A stretch of 64,000 nt of DNA from Pascua guehoae. Its lineage: Eukaryota > Basidiomycota > Tremellomycetes > Trichosporonales > Trichosporonaceae. The stretch is taken from positions 124,980 to 188,979 of the forward strand of contig BCJX01000003.1 in the NCBI GenBank assembly GCA_001600415.1. Reading direction: 5' to 3'. This document shows, piece by piece, positions 45,684-57,000 of this stretch. Each line of letters begins with the position of its first letter. Within the stretch, counting starts at the first letter, position 1. The notes below the pieces were generated by a model. It ran no database searches, was not told the origin of the DNA, and saw only the letters and a program-made list of their open reading frames with translations. A program made the position numbers and the translations under genes.

Positions 45684-45865
45684 AAGCGAGACATGAATAA
45701 TCTAGAGGGATATGAGTGTTATCAACTAGGGAGCGGCGGTATGGACAGAAGGCCGACAGAAGGCCGACAGAAGGCCGTCAGAAGGCCGACAGAAGGCCGA
45801 TGCTATGGCTGACGCTATGGTCACAATGTGGCGGATGCGAGTGTGGCAGAAGTGCCACTTTGATA
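45684..45865 (-). repeat. LTR-like TATA block 5, minus orientation, decayed
   Basis: The reverse complement reads TATCAAAGTGGCACTTCTGC (TG end mutated to TA) and CTCCCTAGTTGATAACACTC, so 4 bp of the TATATA box are lost. ATTATTCATG follows. A minisatellite is inserted between hairpin and TATA remnant. It lies upstream of copy E; the 3' edge is blurred. Confidence 0.65.
45747..45801 (+). repeat. 11-bp minisatellite, five units, inside block 5
   Basis: Unit AGAAGGCCGAC repeated five times with two substitutions. Confidence 0.85.
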
Positions 45866-47280
45866 TGAACGGGGCTTTGCGATATGGTTGAGTGGTGTGC
45901 GAAACTCCCGCCTGGTGTCTTCTGTGTACCAACCTGTGCGCTGTTTAGACCAATGTCACTTCGTGCGTCACTTCGTGGTTATCACTTCCCCCCAATGACC
46001 TAACGGACTTGCCGGGTACAAGTGATGTACATGCCAGTATTGTTATCCAGCACACCCCAAAGCCATTGGAACCCCTGCTACCTCAGGGCATCGAGTCCCT
46101 TGGTGCTGACTATTTAGTCTGTCGCTGACAACACCTCCCTTCCCTTTCACTTTACTCGGTGTAACTTCTCGAAAAACTATGGGGAACGGACAGCCATTCA
46201 TGTCTAGCCACAACCTCTGCCAGCCTCGAGACATTTACAGGCGTGATAACAAATTAATGAGACTACTATGAATTACCTGTGACATACATGTTGGAAAAGT
46301 GGCGCAGTGTGAGACAGCTCAAGCAGTTACTCCACGCTCATTTCTGCAATTCTGTAGAGGATGAGTAACCCAACACCTCGCCATCCCTGCGCCAGATTGC
46401 CAACTGTTACAATATGTCACAGGCTGTACTTCGATGGATATCTCAATCGAACAAGCAAGCTTGGTCACACGGCCTCACATTTCTGTGGGGCGGGGAGCGG
46501 TACCCAAATACAAGATACAAAACTCCGAATACCACAAAGTGCGTTGGACGCCCTCGAGGTCACGGTGGCGAATGGGTGTTCCCAGCCACGCTTCAGCTGA
46601 TGACATTGTTCTAGCTATCCTGGGTGCTGAATATACATCAACCCGAGCAAGCGAAAAATGCAATATGGATGCCTTCCAAACCAAGGCATACAGAAAAGCA
46701 ACAAACAATAGGAGGACGGCAGGAACGTCTGAGCCTTGGTGGGCAATTTTGGTCCCGCCGGCGGTCACATGAGGCGCGTGTGGGCGCGCTTCCTTTGTAT
46801 GCTTCTTGGCTTCTTTCCCATCGTCCCACTCAAAGGTTCCGATAAGAAAAGCTTCTGGCCCCACGCTATGGCAACACGTCGCAGTAGCGTGTATATGTGC
46901 AGCAAGTGCGGTACAAAAAGTGTCGTTCTATGCAACACCCAAGCAACGCCTCCAAAGTGACAAAATGGGGTCCTTCATTCACTAGCGTGTGGCGTTGTGT
47001 GCCGTGCCTGGCGTTTCATCTCGGCCTGTGGTATCTCACCCGATCAGTCGTTCCGCCCACGACTATATCTCTTCGCTTATCCGAGTCGTCTCATTATCCG
47101 ATTCGCAGCAGACATCCCACCATCGGAGACAAGTTCAGGGGTACCACCCAAATACGGGGCACGACAGTCGCCGTTCCCCATCTTCATCTCTTCTCACCAC
47201 ATACCAAAGGTCTTAAGCGATCCAGCATCTACGACACATCGCGACAGTCCATCGCTTTGACGCCACAAACCTCACCCGTC
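45866..47280. other. 1.4 kb spacer at the right edge of the accessory region
   Basis: No family-1 or zinc-finger traces seen. A 129-codon minus ORF (46475-46864) with one hydrophobic stretch is not supported by any motif. The right end is presumably the promoter of the small gene at 47281. Confidence 0.4.
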
Positions 47281-47616
47281 ATGATCACGCACGCACCACC
47301 CACGACCTTTTCTCTGCGCCGTCTCACGGCCCTCTGCCGCGTTTCTGGGTGAGTTTGAGTTTGGCCCACGACAATCTTGCCACCGTTCTACTCTCCATCA
47401 GTTCTGTCCAGACCAACTCGTCAATCTTCGCTACCACCGCTAACACTCAGCCCGGGGCTATCCCACTCGGCCGCTCCGCCGCGCGAATCGCCAACGGGCT
47501 ATCACAAGCACCGGACGTACCCCGCAGTGTGGAGTGAGGGCGTCCTGCGGGGCAAGATTGAGGCGACGCGCATCGCTAATCTCCGGAAGAGCCCGGTGTT
47601 TGTGCCCCGCTCGTAG
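47281..47616 (+). CDS. Small two-exon protein, 77 aa, possible mitochondrial targeting
   Basis: Exon 1 47281-47348 (MITHAPPTTFSLRRLTALCR), donor gtgagt, acceptor cag, exon 2 47451-47616. The phases match (68+166 nt = 78 codons). The N-terminus is rich in Arg, Ser, Thr and Leu without acidic residues, like a mitochondrial presequence. The rest reads GYHKHRTYPAVWSEGVLRGK, IEATRIANLRKSPVFVPRS. I cannot name it; a small mitochondrial ribosomal or respiratory assembly protein is one possibility (inference). Confidence 0.5.
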
Positions 47617-48704
47617 CAGGGAGTGTCGGTGGAGAAGGAGTGTCAGTACCGAATTGGGTGGCACTGGTGAGAGTTTGACAGGTGATTCGAACCGCAACAC
47701 CGAGAGAGCGGTCGAGTTGTAGCGTAAGACACCACAACACATTGTTCAACCAAGAAGCGAAGCCTGTAGCCATGTAGCTGCGTTGTATATTGGGCTTGTA
47801 CGAAGACATGTGACCGCTTGGCATGTCACAGAAGCCTTCCCAGGTGTCTTGAACCCTCCAACCAGACTCAGTTGCCTTCAAATGGCAAAGCTGGTGGGAG
47901 TCACGAGGCGCAGGGGCTTGTTCCGCTGTGCCGCTTCCGGCAGCCTCTCAGAAGCGAGACATCCAACATGGTCTTGACGCCACGTCAGTCTTCCATACGC
48001 AGTGGCTGTCGGGTACGTGCGGGCGTCAACGTACGAAGCTCCCTCCACCATGGCCCCGTCTTGGGATAACCGCGGCAGAGTGAATCGTGAGGCGCAGCAG
48101 CCAGCGTCTCGTGTGCCAAACGTACCAACCCACCGCACGGAAAAGGGGCGCTGGCTGACGCCACGTCAGTCTCCAACGCCACCCGTCAGCAACAGGGCAT
48201 ATGTGTGAGTGCATGCAAATGGGCCGATAGTCGCTTACTCCCCAGTGCTTTGCTGGCGGCCTCGTCAGCATCGCCCGTCTGCATTGCTGGCGGCCGCTTG
48301 TCCTCGACGTGGACGAAGGCTTTGCAAGCGACGGACAGGCATGTGACGTGACAACCACCAGTACACCAGCCTGCCGCCCGCCGCCTGTCGCCCAGGGCGC
48401 GGCGTGCAGGGCACGATTCGCTTGGCAAATCACATTTGGAACGATTACCGGCCAAATGCCAATCAAGATTTGGTTCCGCTAATCGCTGTGCCTGAATGGC
48501 TTCCCTGTGCGGTCGTGTCCGGCGGGGGGAGTGGAGGCCGAGCGGCACGAGCGGCGGCGGCGGCGGCGGCCCCCATCTGTTTTCATCTCGACGGATGGAT
48601 ACATGTGCTGGCTCAACAACAATTCCAACCCCACCCCACCCCACGTCACCGCGTCACTTGTTGCGACCGACACCACCTCTCCACCCCCTCTGTATCGAGC
48701 ACCC
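47617..48704. other. Intergenic with two TGACG-CCA-CGTCA palindromes
   Basis: No supported gene. Identical 17-bp sites TGACGCCACGTCAGTCT start at 47975 and 48156. Read on the other strand they contain TGACGTGGC, like bZIP/Hac1-XBP1 sites. Close to the NAA40 start the sequence is rich in GGC repeats and C tracts. Confidence 0.45.
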
Positions 48705-49841
48705 ATGGCCACACCAAAGATTCGCTCAGCCTGTGCGGTACGTCTTGCCTCGTTGTCACCACCTCTAGCTCCGTTTGTCGCCATCACGCCCCGTGCTGAC
48801 CGACCAGGCTTCCGTGTCGACACTGGCCCCCGCGCTGCCGCGGACGCTGACGACGCCCTGCGGCCGCCTCGAGCTGGGACTGTACGCCGCGCCAGCCTTC
48901 TCCCCACGCTCCCAGGACGTGCTGTACAGCCTGCTCGACGCCAACATGGCGCCCCTTGCGCAGGGGACCAGCATGGAGCACAGCGAACTCGCGAAACGCA
49001 CGGAAATGTTTGACCGCGACGCACGGTATCTCGTCCTCTCGCGCGAGCGCGAGGACCGCAACATGCCCGGGTCCTTGCCCGAGCCCGGCCAAGAAGAGGG
49101 CGGGCTCGGCGCCGTGCTCGGATTTGCGAGCTTTCGGTTTGATACAGAGGAGACGCTCGGGCCAAACGATGTAGAGGTCATTTATTGGTGAGCCCGGGGC
49201 GCCGAGGACGGGGGGATGGTGGCTGACGGCAGCTACGAAGTGCAGCTAGTGCCTTTGGCGCGTGGGGAGGGGCTTGGACAAATCCTCATGGCCGAGCTCG
49301 AGCGGATAGGCAAGAGCAGGGGCATGAAGAAGGCAATGTTGACGTGTCTCGCCAGTGAGTACGAGTAGCCGCGCGGGAAGCGGGTGGGGAGTAGGTTGGT
49401 GGCGCGCTGTGCAACGCACGGGAAGGGCGACCTTGGTCAATGATGAAGTGTGACATCCTGTCCACCGTTTGTCTGGCCGCGCTCCCACTTGTGCTACTAC
49501 ACTCGCACTTTCCACCCGCGCGCATTCTACCTGCACACTTTCTACCCGCACAAGACGAAGTGGCTCAAGCTGCCGCGTGGCTCAAGCTGCCGCGTGGCTC
49601 AAACTGCCGTGTGGCGACCTGCCACTCGCTCCATCCCCCCAACCTCCCTCCATACTCCCACCCCAACAACCCTCTCACCCCCCCAGACAACACGTCCGGT
49701 CTCCGCTTTTACGAAAAGTCAGGATACACACCCGACGAGATTGACCCGACACGCATCGCAGAAGAGGACGGCTGGGAAGACGTCGACGAGGAGGGCGAGG
49801 TGCGCAAGCCAGACTACAGGATTCTTAGCAAGCTGTTGTAA
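48705..49841 (+). CDS. NAA40: N-alpha-acetyltransferase 40 (NatD/Nat4), acetylates histone H4/H2A N-termini, 229 aa
   Basis: Exons 48705-48737, 48808-49187, 49233-49354 and 49687-49841 total exactly 230 codons. A GNAT fold is visible: GAVLGFASFRFDTEE (beta strands 2-3), EVIYCYEVQLVPLARGEGLG with the acetyl-CoA loop R-G-E-G-L-G, MKKAMLTC, and SGLRFYEKSGYTPDEIDP. DANMAPLAQGTSMEHSELAK corresponds to the NAA40 family helix after the N-terminal extension. The C-terminal DYRILSKLL matches the family end. Intron 3 (332 nt) is unusually long and holds three 17-bp tandem units (49561-49611). Nuclear/cytosolic; substrate specificity is inferred from the family. Confidence 0.87.
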
Positions 49842-50303
49842 TTTTAGAGGCCAGCGGATGAGAGGTGCTTTCACTGTAACTAGCTATACATGCATGATAG
49901 ACAGGCCACTACAGGCTCTACTTGTCAACGTCTGTTCACGTCCTCGGATTTGGCGGCGGAGCTGGTGGTGGGGTTCAGTCGTGGTCGAACGATGTCGGTG
50001 GTATCCACGCTCGAGGCGATGCTTGGTGTTACGCGGGAAGAGAGGACCACAGTTTCTTGGCATTCTTGCGACGAGCTGTACATCTCCAGAGCATCAGGCT
50101 CAGGCGCGATGCGAACTCCCCCACCTCATCGACATCTCCGAAGTGTCCTCCGAGAGGTCCTCTTCAATACCTCTCCGAGCCGTCGATTCACCCGTATCCG
50201 CCCTGTCGACCGTATCCGAACCAAACGCCCCGCCTATACACCCCCCCCCCCCTTCCTGCATTAAAATGCCTCGCCCCTGGCCCCGCCAGACACCCGCCAA
50301 ATC

Positions 50304-50348
<45 letters not shown>

Positions 50349-50396
50349 TTCCCCCCGGGCCTCCTCATCAAGCTTCGTCCCCTCCAACTGCACAGC
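49842..50396. other. Convergent 3' region containing a long C tract
   Basis: Lies between the stop codons of NAA40 (+) and the ORC6-like gene (-). No gene supported. Confidence 0.5.
50307..50348 (+). repeat. 42-base homopolymeric C tract
   Basis: Uninterrupted C run preceded by a shorter one near 50239-50251. It lies 48 bp from the stop of the minus-strand gene, hence a G run in that transcript's 3' UTR that could form a G-quadruplex. Exact length may be an assembly estimate. Confidence 0.8.
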
Positions 50397-51844
50397 CTAC
50401 GCCCGCCCTTCCCTCAACAACTCCCTCCAGCGCCCCTCACCCCCACCTTGACGCACACCCCACACGGCCTCCCCAAACGTCCACGCCTGGGGCACGCGGT
50501 GGATCCGCACACGCTGTGGCCTGGGCCGCGCCACCCGCTCGAGCGTGGCGAGAAAGCTGATCGGGTCGACATCGGGCGTCGGCACCGTATCTCCACTGGC
50601 GGCACTCGCGCTCGACCCGGGCCGCATGGCAAAGAACGCCCGCGCGCCCTCGGCCTCACGCACGGCACGCTGGCTCGGCGTCCCCGGCTCGACCCGGGGT
50701 GTGGAATCCTGTCCCCGCGCGCGCTTGGACGGCGTCTCGGGCTCGCCTGCGTCCTCGGAATCGCGCTCCTCTTCGGCATGGGTAACCTCGCGCGGCCGCT
50801 TGCGGCTGGGCGTGACGCTCTGCTTGAGGGGGCTCGCGCGGCTCGGCGAGTGCGCGTGCAGGCCGCTAAAGTCCAGGCCGCTCGTGTATCGGAACGCCTT
50901 GCGGGGTGTCTGGAACGGGGAGAGGGCGGGCGGTGCTGTGGCTGCCGGCATGGTAGAGGGGGAGGACGGGGTGTGCGCAGAGGATGAGCTCGAGGAGGCG
51001 GCCGGCGATGGGCTGAGGCCGGGGCCCGCGCCAGAGCCTACAGATGTAGATCCGGCTGTGACTATACGCCGTGGACGGGGACGGAGGGGGCTCTGGTCGG
51101 CCGTCGAAAGGAGACGGCGCGAGGTCGCCAGTGCGGATTTGAAGCGGGCGGGCGAGACCGATGACGCGCGCTGGACTGACTGGAGGGCGAGGTCGTTGGA
51201 TTGGACGCTAATGTTAGTGGTGTTCACGGGAGAGGGGAGTTTGGGGTGCGTGAAGGGTGCGTGAGGGGCGGAGGACGGGGACGGTAAGAGCCGGTGTAGG
51301 ACTTTGGGGTGGTAGCCAGTATGGATGCGTGGGTGATGGGAGCCAGGTGGAGAATGGTCAAACGCCTTGCTAAGAAAGTTATAACGCGGGTAGGAGACGG
51401 CCCTCTCCCGTGCTGTGCTCATACCCATGAACACAGACACGTGCTCCTACGACGACACTTCCGAGGATGGAGTGTCCTCAAAGCTCCCAGTGCCGACGCG
51501 TACCGGAGCACATCAATGTCGACGGGTAACCCAACAACCTTCAACGCTCACCCACGACCGATGACTACGCCCATGACATCCGAAACGCCTGAAACCCCAA
51601 CCACAATCCCCAGTCCACAGAGACATCACCACCCACACCCCAGACAACACCCCAGAACACCTAACACTCACCGCTCACACGCCAACAGCGCCGCCACGCC
51701 AACGAGCGCAACACGCTCCTCGGGCCGCAGGTCGTTGCCCTTTCCCGGCGCCGTGAGGTGGCGCAGCGTCGAGAGGATCTTGGTCGCGACGGGCAGGGCC
51801 GGGTGTGTCGCTGATGGAAACAAGGGGGTGAGTTCTTGGGACAT
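50397..51844 (-). CDS. Possible ORC6 (origin recognition complex subunit 6), multi-exon
   Basis: Exon 1 from ATG 51844 encodes MSQELTPLFPSATHPALPVA, TKILSTLRHLTAPGKG and EERVALVGVAALLACER. This is a helical stretch resembling the cyclin-box-like N-terminus of fungal Orc6. A downstream stretch, ALKVVGLPVDIDVLRYASAL near 51500-51550, looks coding and would continue the fold, but I could not fix the joins. The large 3' exon (to the TAG at 50397) is disordered and dense in proline-directed sites (TPRK, SPSR, TPSR, TPSK, TPSQ) next to basic residues, as in CDK-regulated replication proteins. It ends in a short conserved-looking helix (AWTFGEAVWGVRQGG). Identity is a tentative inference; it could be another CDK-regulated nuclear protein. 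Confidence 0.42.
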
Positions 51845-52145
51845 GGTGGTGGAGAGTGTGGTGGTGAAGAGGTGGTGATTTGATGATCGGTTGTTGACAG
51901 GGTTGGGGGGGGGGTTGGGGTTGACTTTTGGGTGGCGCGTCGCGTGCAGGCAGGCACGGGCGGCCAAAGCCGCCACACGTGGACCGTCATCGACACGAGC
52001 CCTCCCGGACTGTCGTGATCAACACCGTGCATGGTCAGACTACTCGGCAGCTCGGCAGCAGCGAGCAGCACGCAGGACAGAAGCATTAACCACAGAAATG
52101 CATAGGACACCAATACATGACAAGAACAGATGCACCACATCACAA

Positions 52146-53745
52146 CTAGGCCGCCAGCGCCACGCGCCCCGACTCTGAAATTGTCAGCCGCGACCAGTCG
52201 TAGCACCCACCCTTGGCCGCAACCTTGGCTGTGTCTGCCTCTGCAGGCTCCAGTGTCTCTGGATCCTTGACGGGCACGTCGGGGAGGTGTACTGGTGTCG
52301 TGTCGGGAACAGTTGGGATCGCGGGCTGGGTGTGAGCGGGCGGGGGCTGGAGTGGATAGTCCAGATGGGAGTTTGCCCATTGCGCACTAGCCAGTTTGCC
52401 CATTGTGCAGTAGTGGCCACCAGCACTGGGTCGCAGCAGTTACGCAGGGCTCTACCAGCCCTGCAGCCCAGAGGCGCACATTGGCACAACCCCACACACC
52501 CCAAAGCACTCACCAACGCCTCCTTCTCCAGCTCTGCCAGTTCGCGCATGACCTCGTCCTCGTCGTCTTGACTCATGACGCTCATGAGCGCCTCGTCAAT
52601 CTCGCGCTGGTACGCGATTCCTTCGCGCGACGCATCCATGAGCTTCTCGGCGCGCTCCAGAGATACCTCCTTTTGCAGCTGGGCAAGCACGGCCGAGCCT
52701 TGCTCGAGGCCGTGTAGAACCGAAGCTTGGATTTGGGTAAACTCGATTGTGTTGACCTGGGTGTGAGCGTTTGCATCGCGATGGTTCAAGGCGAAGAGTG
52801 CGGTGGTTTGAGTATGCTGTGGAATGGGCGGGCTTGGGTCAAGCACCTCGCCTGAGATCGCTGACAGGCTTGCTCGAGCAGGTGTGGTTCGGTGCTCTAG
52901 TCCAGAGGCACAAAATGCGCGGGTGATTGTATTCCATCCCCCGCCAGTGCTATCCTCAGCTAGTGCAGGCTCACAACCCTCGATAGCTTCTTTCTCATGG
53001 CACTCTCCACGCCCCTCCACGTGTGGACATGCTGCCACGGCTCTGGTGATAACGGTGAACGCGTGGGTATGCCGCTGTACACCGTTCAACCAGCAGATGG
53101 GCTTCTCCACTAGCAGACAAACCCCACCGACCGAAGCACATCCTTGGCGTCTCCTCCTCAACAGTTTGACTTCCTCCACGACCCCCATCCCAAGGCACAC
53201 GAGAGCTCCCTCGAACCTCCGTGGACGACCACCCCCTCCCCCTTCGCCCACGTATCCGCAATGCACCAAAGAAACGTGCACACCACGATCCCGCTTTTCC
53301 CCCGCTACTCACCAAATCCTGCAGCGTCTGCAACTGCCCTTCCGTCTTGACCAACATCTGCTCCTGGTACTTTTTCTGCCTCAGCGCGGTCAATGCTCGT
53401 CTCTGCTGTCAGCGCTTGAGCCAAACACGCCTCGCCCACCTTGTCGCCCTGGGCGAGTGCCTCCTTTGCAATCTCCTGCTCGCGGTCGAGTACCACCTGG
53501 ATCTGTGGGTTAGGCCAAGCCCCTTGGTCACTCGCCTCCCTACCCTCTTGCTATATTGCTTGAGCTTGTCTCGTTGGATCTTGAGACTGCGTATCAGCAG
53601 ATAGCCTTGATCGCAACAATTGACAACAAGCCCTGCTTGCAACCACCCTCTGCACGCACTCTAGCACGGCACGATCGTGTGCAGTAATCTTGGGCCCCGG
53701 CTGAGCCATGCCCATCTTGACGAGGGCTGCCTGCCAGACGCCCAT
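52146..53745 (-). CDS. VPS20: VPS20/CHMP6, ESCRT-III subunit, multi-exon
   Basis: ATG 53745 (MGVWQAALVKMGMAQPGPKI), then spliced exons DLKIQRDKLKQYSKR, IQVVLDREQEIAKEALAQGD, ALTALRQKKYQEQMLVKTEG, QLQTLQDL, VNTIEFTQIQASVLHGLEQG, SAVLAQLQKEVSLERAEKLM and an acidic SQDDEDEVMRELAELEKEAL. These are the alpha1-alpha5 helices of a Snf7-family protein in order. The C-terminal VHLPDVPVKDP is an MIM2-like motif that binds the VPS4 MIT domain. The N-terminal Gly2 fits myristoylation of VPS20/CHMP6. It nucleates SNF7 polymers on endosomes downstream of ESCRT-II. The intron between QTLQDL and VNTIEF is about 500 nt, long for this window. The last exon boundary near 52200 is uncertain. Confidence 0.85.
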
Positions 53746-54059
53746 GGTGTTGTTGTTGTGGGAGAGTGTGTGGTGGTGAGACTTGAGGATTATAGAGATG
53801 AGATCTAAAGTGGTCCAAGTGGCGGCCCATGACGTGCCGCCGCCCGGGGTGCGGGGTTGAATCCGACCTCCGCCGCACCGAACGCCAGGCACGGCCGGTT
53901 GCCCACAGCCACCCATGCCATGCCGCCCACCTGCAGCACCTGGCCAGCTGCCAGCCGCGTCACGAGCGACCACACTGGCAACTGTCATTCCTCAACTTGC
54001 ATCCACTTCATCTACCGCCGTCGCTCACACCCACTGCTCCCATCACATCTACGCCGGCC
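53746..54059. promoter_or_regulatory. Divergent promoter shared by VPS20 (-) and the golgin (+)
   Basis: About 314 bp between opposite start codons; no further gene fits. Both neighbours act in endomembrane traffic, so co-regulation is possible but untested. Confidence 0.5.
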
Positions 54060-57000
54060 ATGTTTGGCGTCAGCCTGTCGGACCGCCTCAAGGCTGCCGT
54101 CACGCAGCTCGAGGCCACGGGCAGCTCGCTCCAGGCGCGCGCCATCACGGCCGCGCAGGAGGCCAGCGGCAGCGCCGTGGGGTCGCGTCCCCGGACCGTC
54201 TCGCCGACGTTGCCCACGACTGGTCCCGGGAGCGTGCGATCACCCGGATCCGACGATCCGACATCGCCCAAGTCGTCGACGGACATTACGTCGCCCACGC
54301 CCACACACTCGCGGTTGGGCTCGGCGGGCGTGAGCGCGGGCTCGTTGGCCGAGTCGGCCCTCTCTGGCCTCCGACGCAACCTGAGCTCTGTCCGTGCGTC
54401 GCTCGACGGTGCGAGGCCGACAAGCACCGAGATTAGCCGTGATGGTTCGTCGTCGCCGCTGAAGGAACTGGTTGCAATGTCCTTTTCGCCGCCATCACGC
54501 CCCACGTCGCCAAAGCTCCATGGCGCTTCAGCACCGACGTTTTCCCTCGGCTCAATCTCTTCCTCCATTGCACCCACCGCAAAGGCTACACCCAACCCCG
54601 AGAAGCAGCCCGACGTGGACTCAAAGCCGCTGCCGCCTCCAAATCCAGATGACCCCGCGACGTACCCCCTGCCCCCATCGCCCGTTCTCGAGCAAGATGG
54701 TCCTGAGGTGGGCATTCTGTCGCCCACACCCGTTCCAGCTTCGCCCTCCAAGAGTAGCGCAGGCCCAGTGTCTCCAGTCAAGAGCGAACGATCTGCATCT
54801 CCAGTCAAGGGCGACAAGGCCGCGTCGCCCTCGACAAGCGACAACACCTCGCCTGTCCAGACGGGCGGCCCCATGTCTCCAGTCAAGAGCGATGGGGCTG
54901 CTTCGACTGCTTCTGATGACAGCGCCAAGCGTATTGCCGACTCTGAGCGGAGATTTGAGGGTGAGCATTCGTCTCTGCTGCAGTGCAGGCGGCTTCGTGG
55001 AAGTGGCTACGGTGCGATGGTCGTTGTCATGTTGTCCCACGTTCCCTTTTTCCCCGTCGCATTCTACCTCGCGACCTTCCTCGAGACCTTCTTCGAGACC
55101 TTCTTCGAGACCTTCCTCAAGACCTTCCTCGCCTGCCTACCTTCCCTGTGTCACAACCTTCCTTGACACCACCTTCCTCAATACACCTTCCTCGACGCTA
55201 CTTCCTCATGGTGCGCGAGGTGCCACGCCCTCGGTACCACTTCCCCATGACGTGGGCTCGCGCCACGCTGCCATCCTCACATCGACTTCTGTCACTACTA
55301 TACCCACCGACTGTTCCGTACGCTGACTCCAGACCTATCCCGACGATACACCGAGCTCCTGGAACAAGCGCACGCCGCCAACAAGGTATTCAAAGACCTC
55401 ACCCCACTCGGAGGTATCGCCGACAGCGACGCCCTCGAGGGCTGGCTGCGGATGGTGACTAGCAAGATGGAGATGATGGACTCCGAGTTGAGCCGACTCC
55501 AAGAAAAGTTTAGACGTGAGGTAGACCCATCTGACACGTTTCACTGACCTCTCAGTGCAAGAATCGCGCATGGAGGAGTTGCGGGAAACGCACCGCCTCG
55601 AGGGCGGATCCCAAACCGAATTAATCACCAAGCTCAAGTCGCAGCTTGCGGCCGCGGAGACCAAGCTCACTGCCAAGGCGGGTGATGCCGAGCAGACGTC
55701 CAAGCTGCGCACCGACCTCGAAAAGGCGCAGCGCACCGCCAAGGAGGAAGAAGAAAAGCGGACAAAGGCGATCTCACTGCTCAAGACGGTGCGACAAAAG
55801 CTGGTCAAGGTCGAAAAGGAAAAGGAGCAGATTGAAAAGGACCGTGCAGAAGAACGATTTGAGCGGACGCGTGCAGCGGAAGAGGTGGAAAAAGTAAAGG
55901 CGGATCGGGAGAGGGAGGTGACCAACCTTCGTAAAGGTTTTGAGCGCGAGGTGGCGAGCGTAAAGGAGCGTGCAGACAAGGACATGGCTGCGAAGAAGGC
56001 CGCTTGGGAGTTGGAGATGATTACAACCAAGGTGGGTTTGTCTCTGTTACTCGCCTAACCCCGCAGGCGACACACGCAAAGGAGCTGTCCAACAAGTCGT
56101 CCAAGATTACTGGCCTCGAAGCAATTGTCAAGGAGCTGCATGCGACGAGCGCGCAACAGTTTGAGACCATCCAGGCACGGCAGGCCGAGGCGGAAGCTTC
56201 ACGGGCGGATGCCGAGGCGGCACAGACGCGCACCAACGAGCTTGAATTCCAGCTCCGGGAAGCGTCCGAGCGCCTGGCATTCCTCGAGGACACTGCCTCG
56301 TCGCCGCGTGCAGATTCACTTGTACCGGCACCCGCGCCAACGTCGACGGGCATGTCTGCAGCCGAGGTGCAGCGCCTGGTGGCTGAAGCCGACTCGCGGG
56401 CAGAAACTAAACTGTCTGAACTGCGTACTCGTGTGCGCGCGCTGGAACGCGAACGAAACGAGCTCGAGGAGGACTGGGCGGCCAAGCTTGCACAGCGCGT
56501 GAAGGAGCTCGAGGCGTTGCGTGCCACGATTGCCGACAAGGAAAGCGAGGCGGCGACGTATGCGGCTGCGCGCCGGGAGCGCGACGCAAGCCTCGACGCT
56601 GCCGATGCGGCGCGTCGCGACCTCGAGCGGCAGATTGTCGAGCTCCGTGCGTCCGTGGACGAGGCGCGTGCCGATGTTGCCGTGGCTCTCGAGGCCGAGC
56701 GTACTGCACGCGATGAGCTGGTGCAGGCCCAGGCTGGGAGCTCTGGGGTCCAGACACAACTGGAAGAGGCCCGCGCACGCGAGGCACAGCTCCGCCAGAA
56801 TATCAAGACGCTCAGGGACGAGATGCGCAAGGTCCAGAGCAGCGCGCAGCTGCTTGAGCGCCAGCGTAACCCCGGTGTTGGGTACTGGGCTGGCGGTGGT
56901 GCTGGTGCCCAGCCACAAGGATCCACCGCCCAAGGAACAGCGCCGACACCACCATCCGACAGCGCTCGGAGCTCACCCGCGCCTGCCTCCAGAGGAGACG

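Noticed and set aside
23600..46000. CRISPR array or bacterial-type mobile island in the repeat-rich middle
   Set aside because: Repeats are few, dispersed and in both orientations with no regular spacers; the neighbours are intron-containing eukaryotic sequences.
46475..46864. 129-codon minus ORF with a hydrophobic segment
   Set aside because: Not similar to anything recognised; the plus strand is equally open, so chance is likely.
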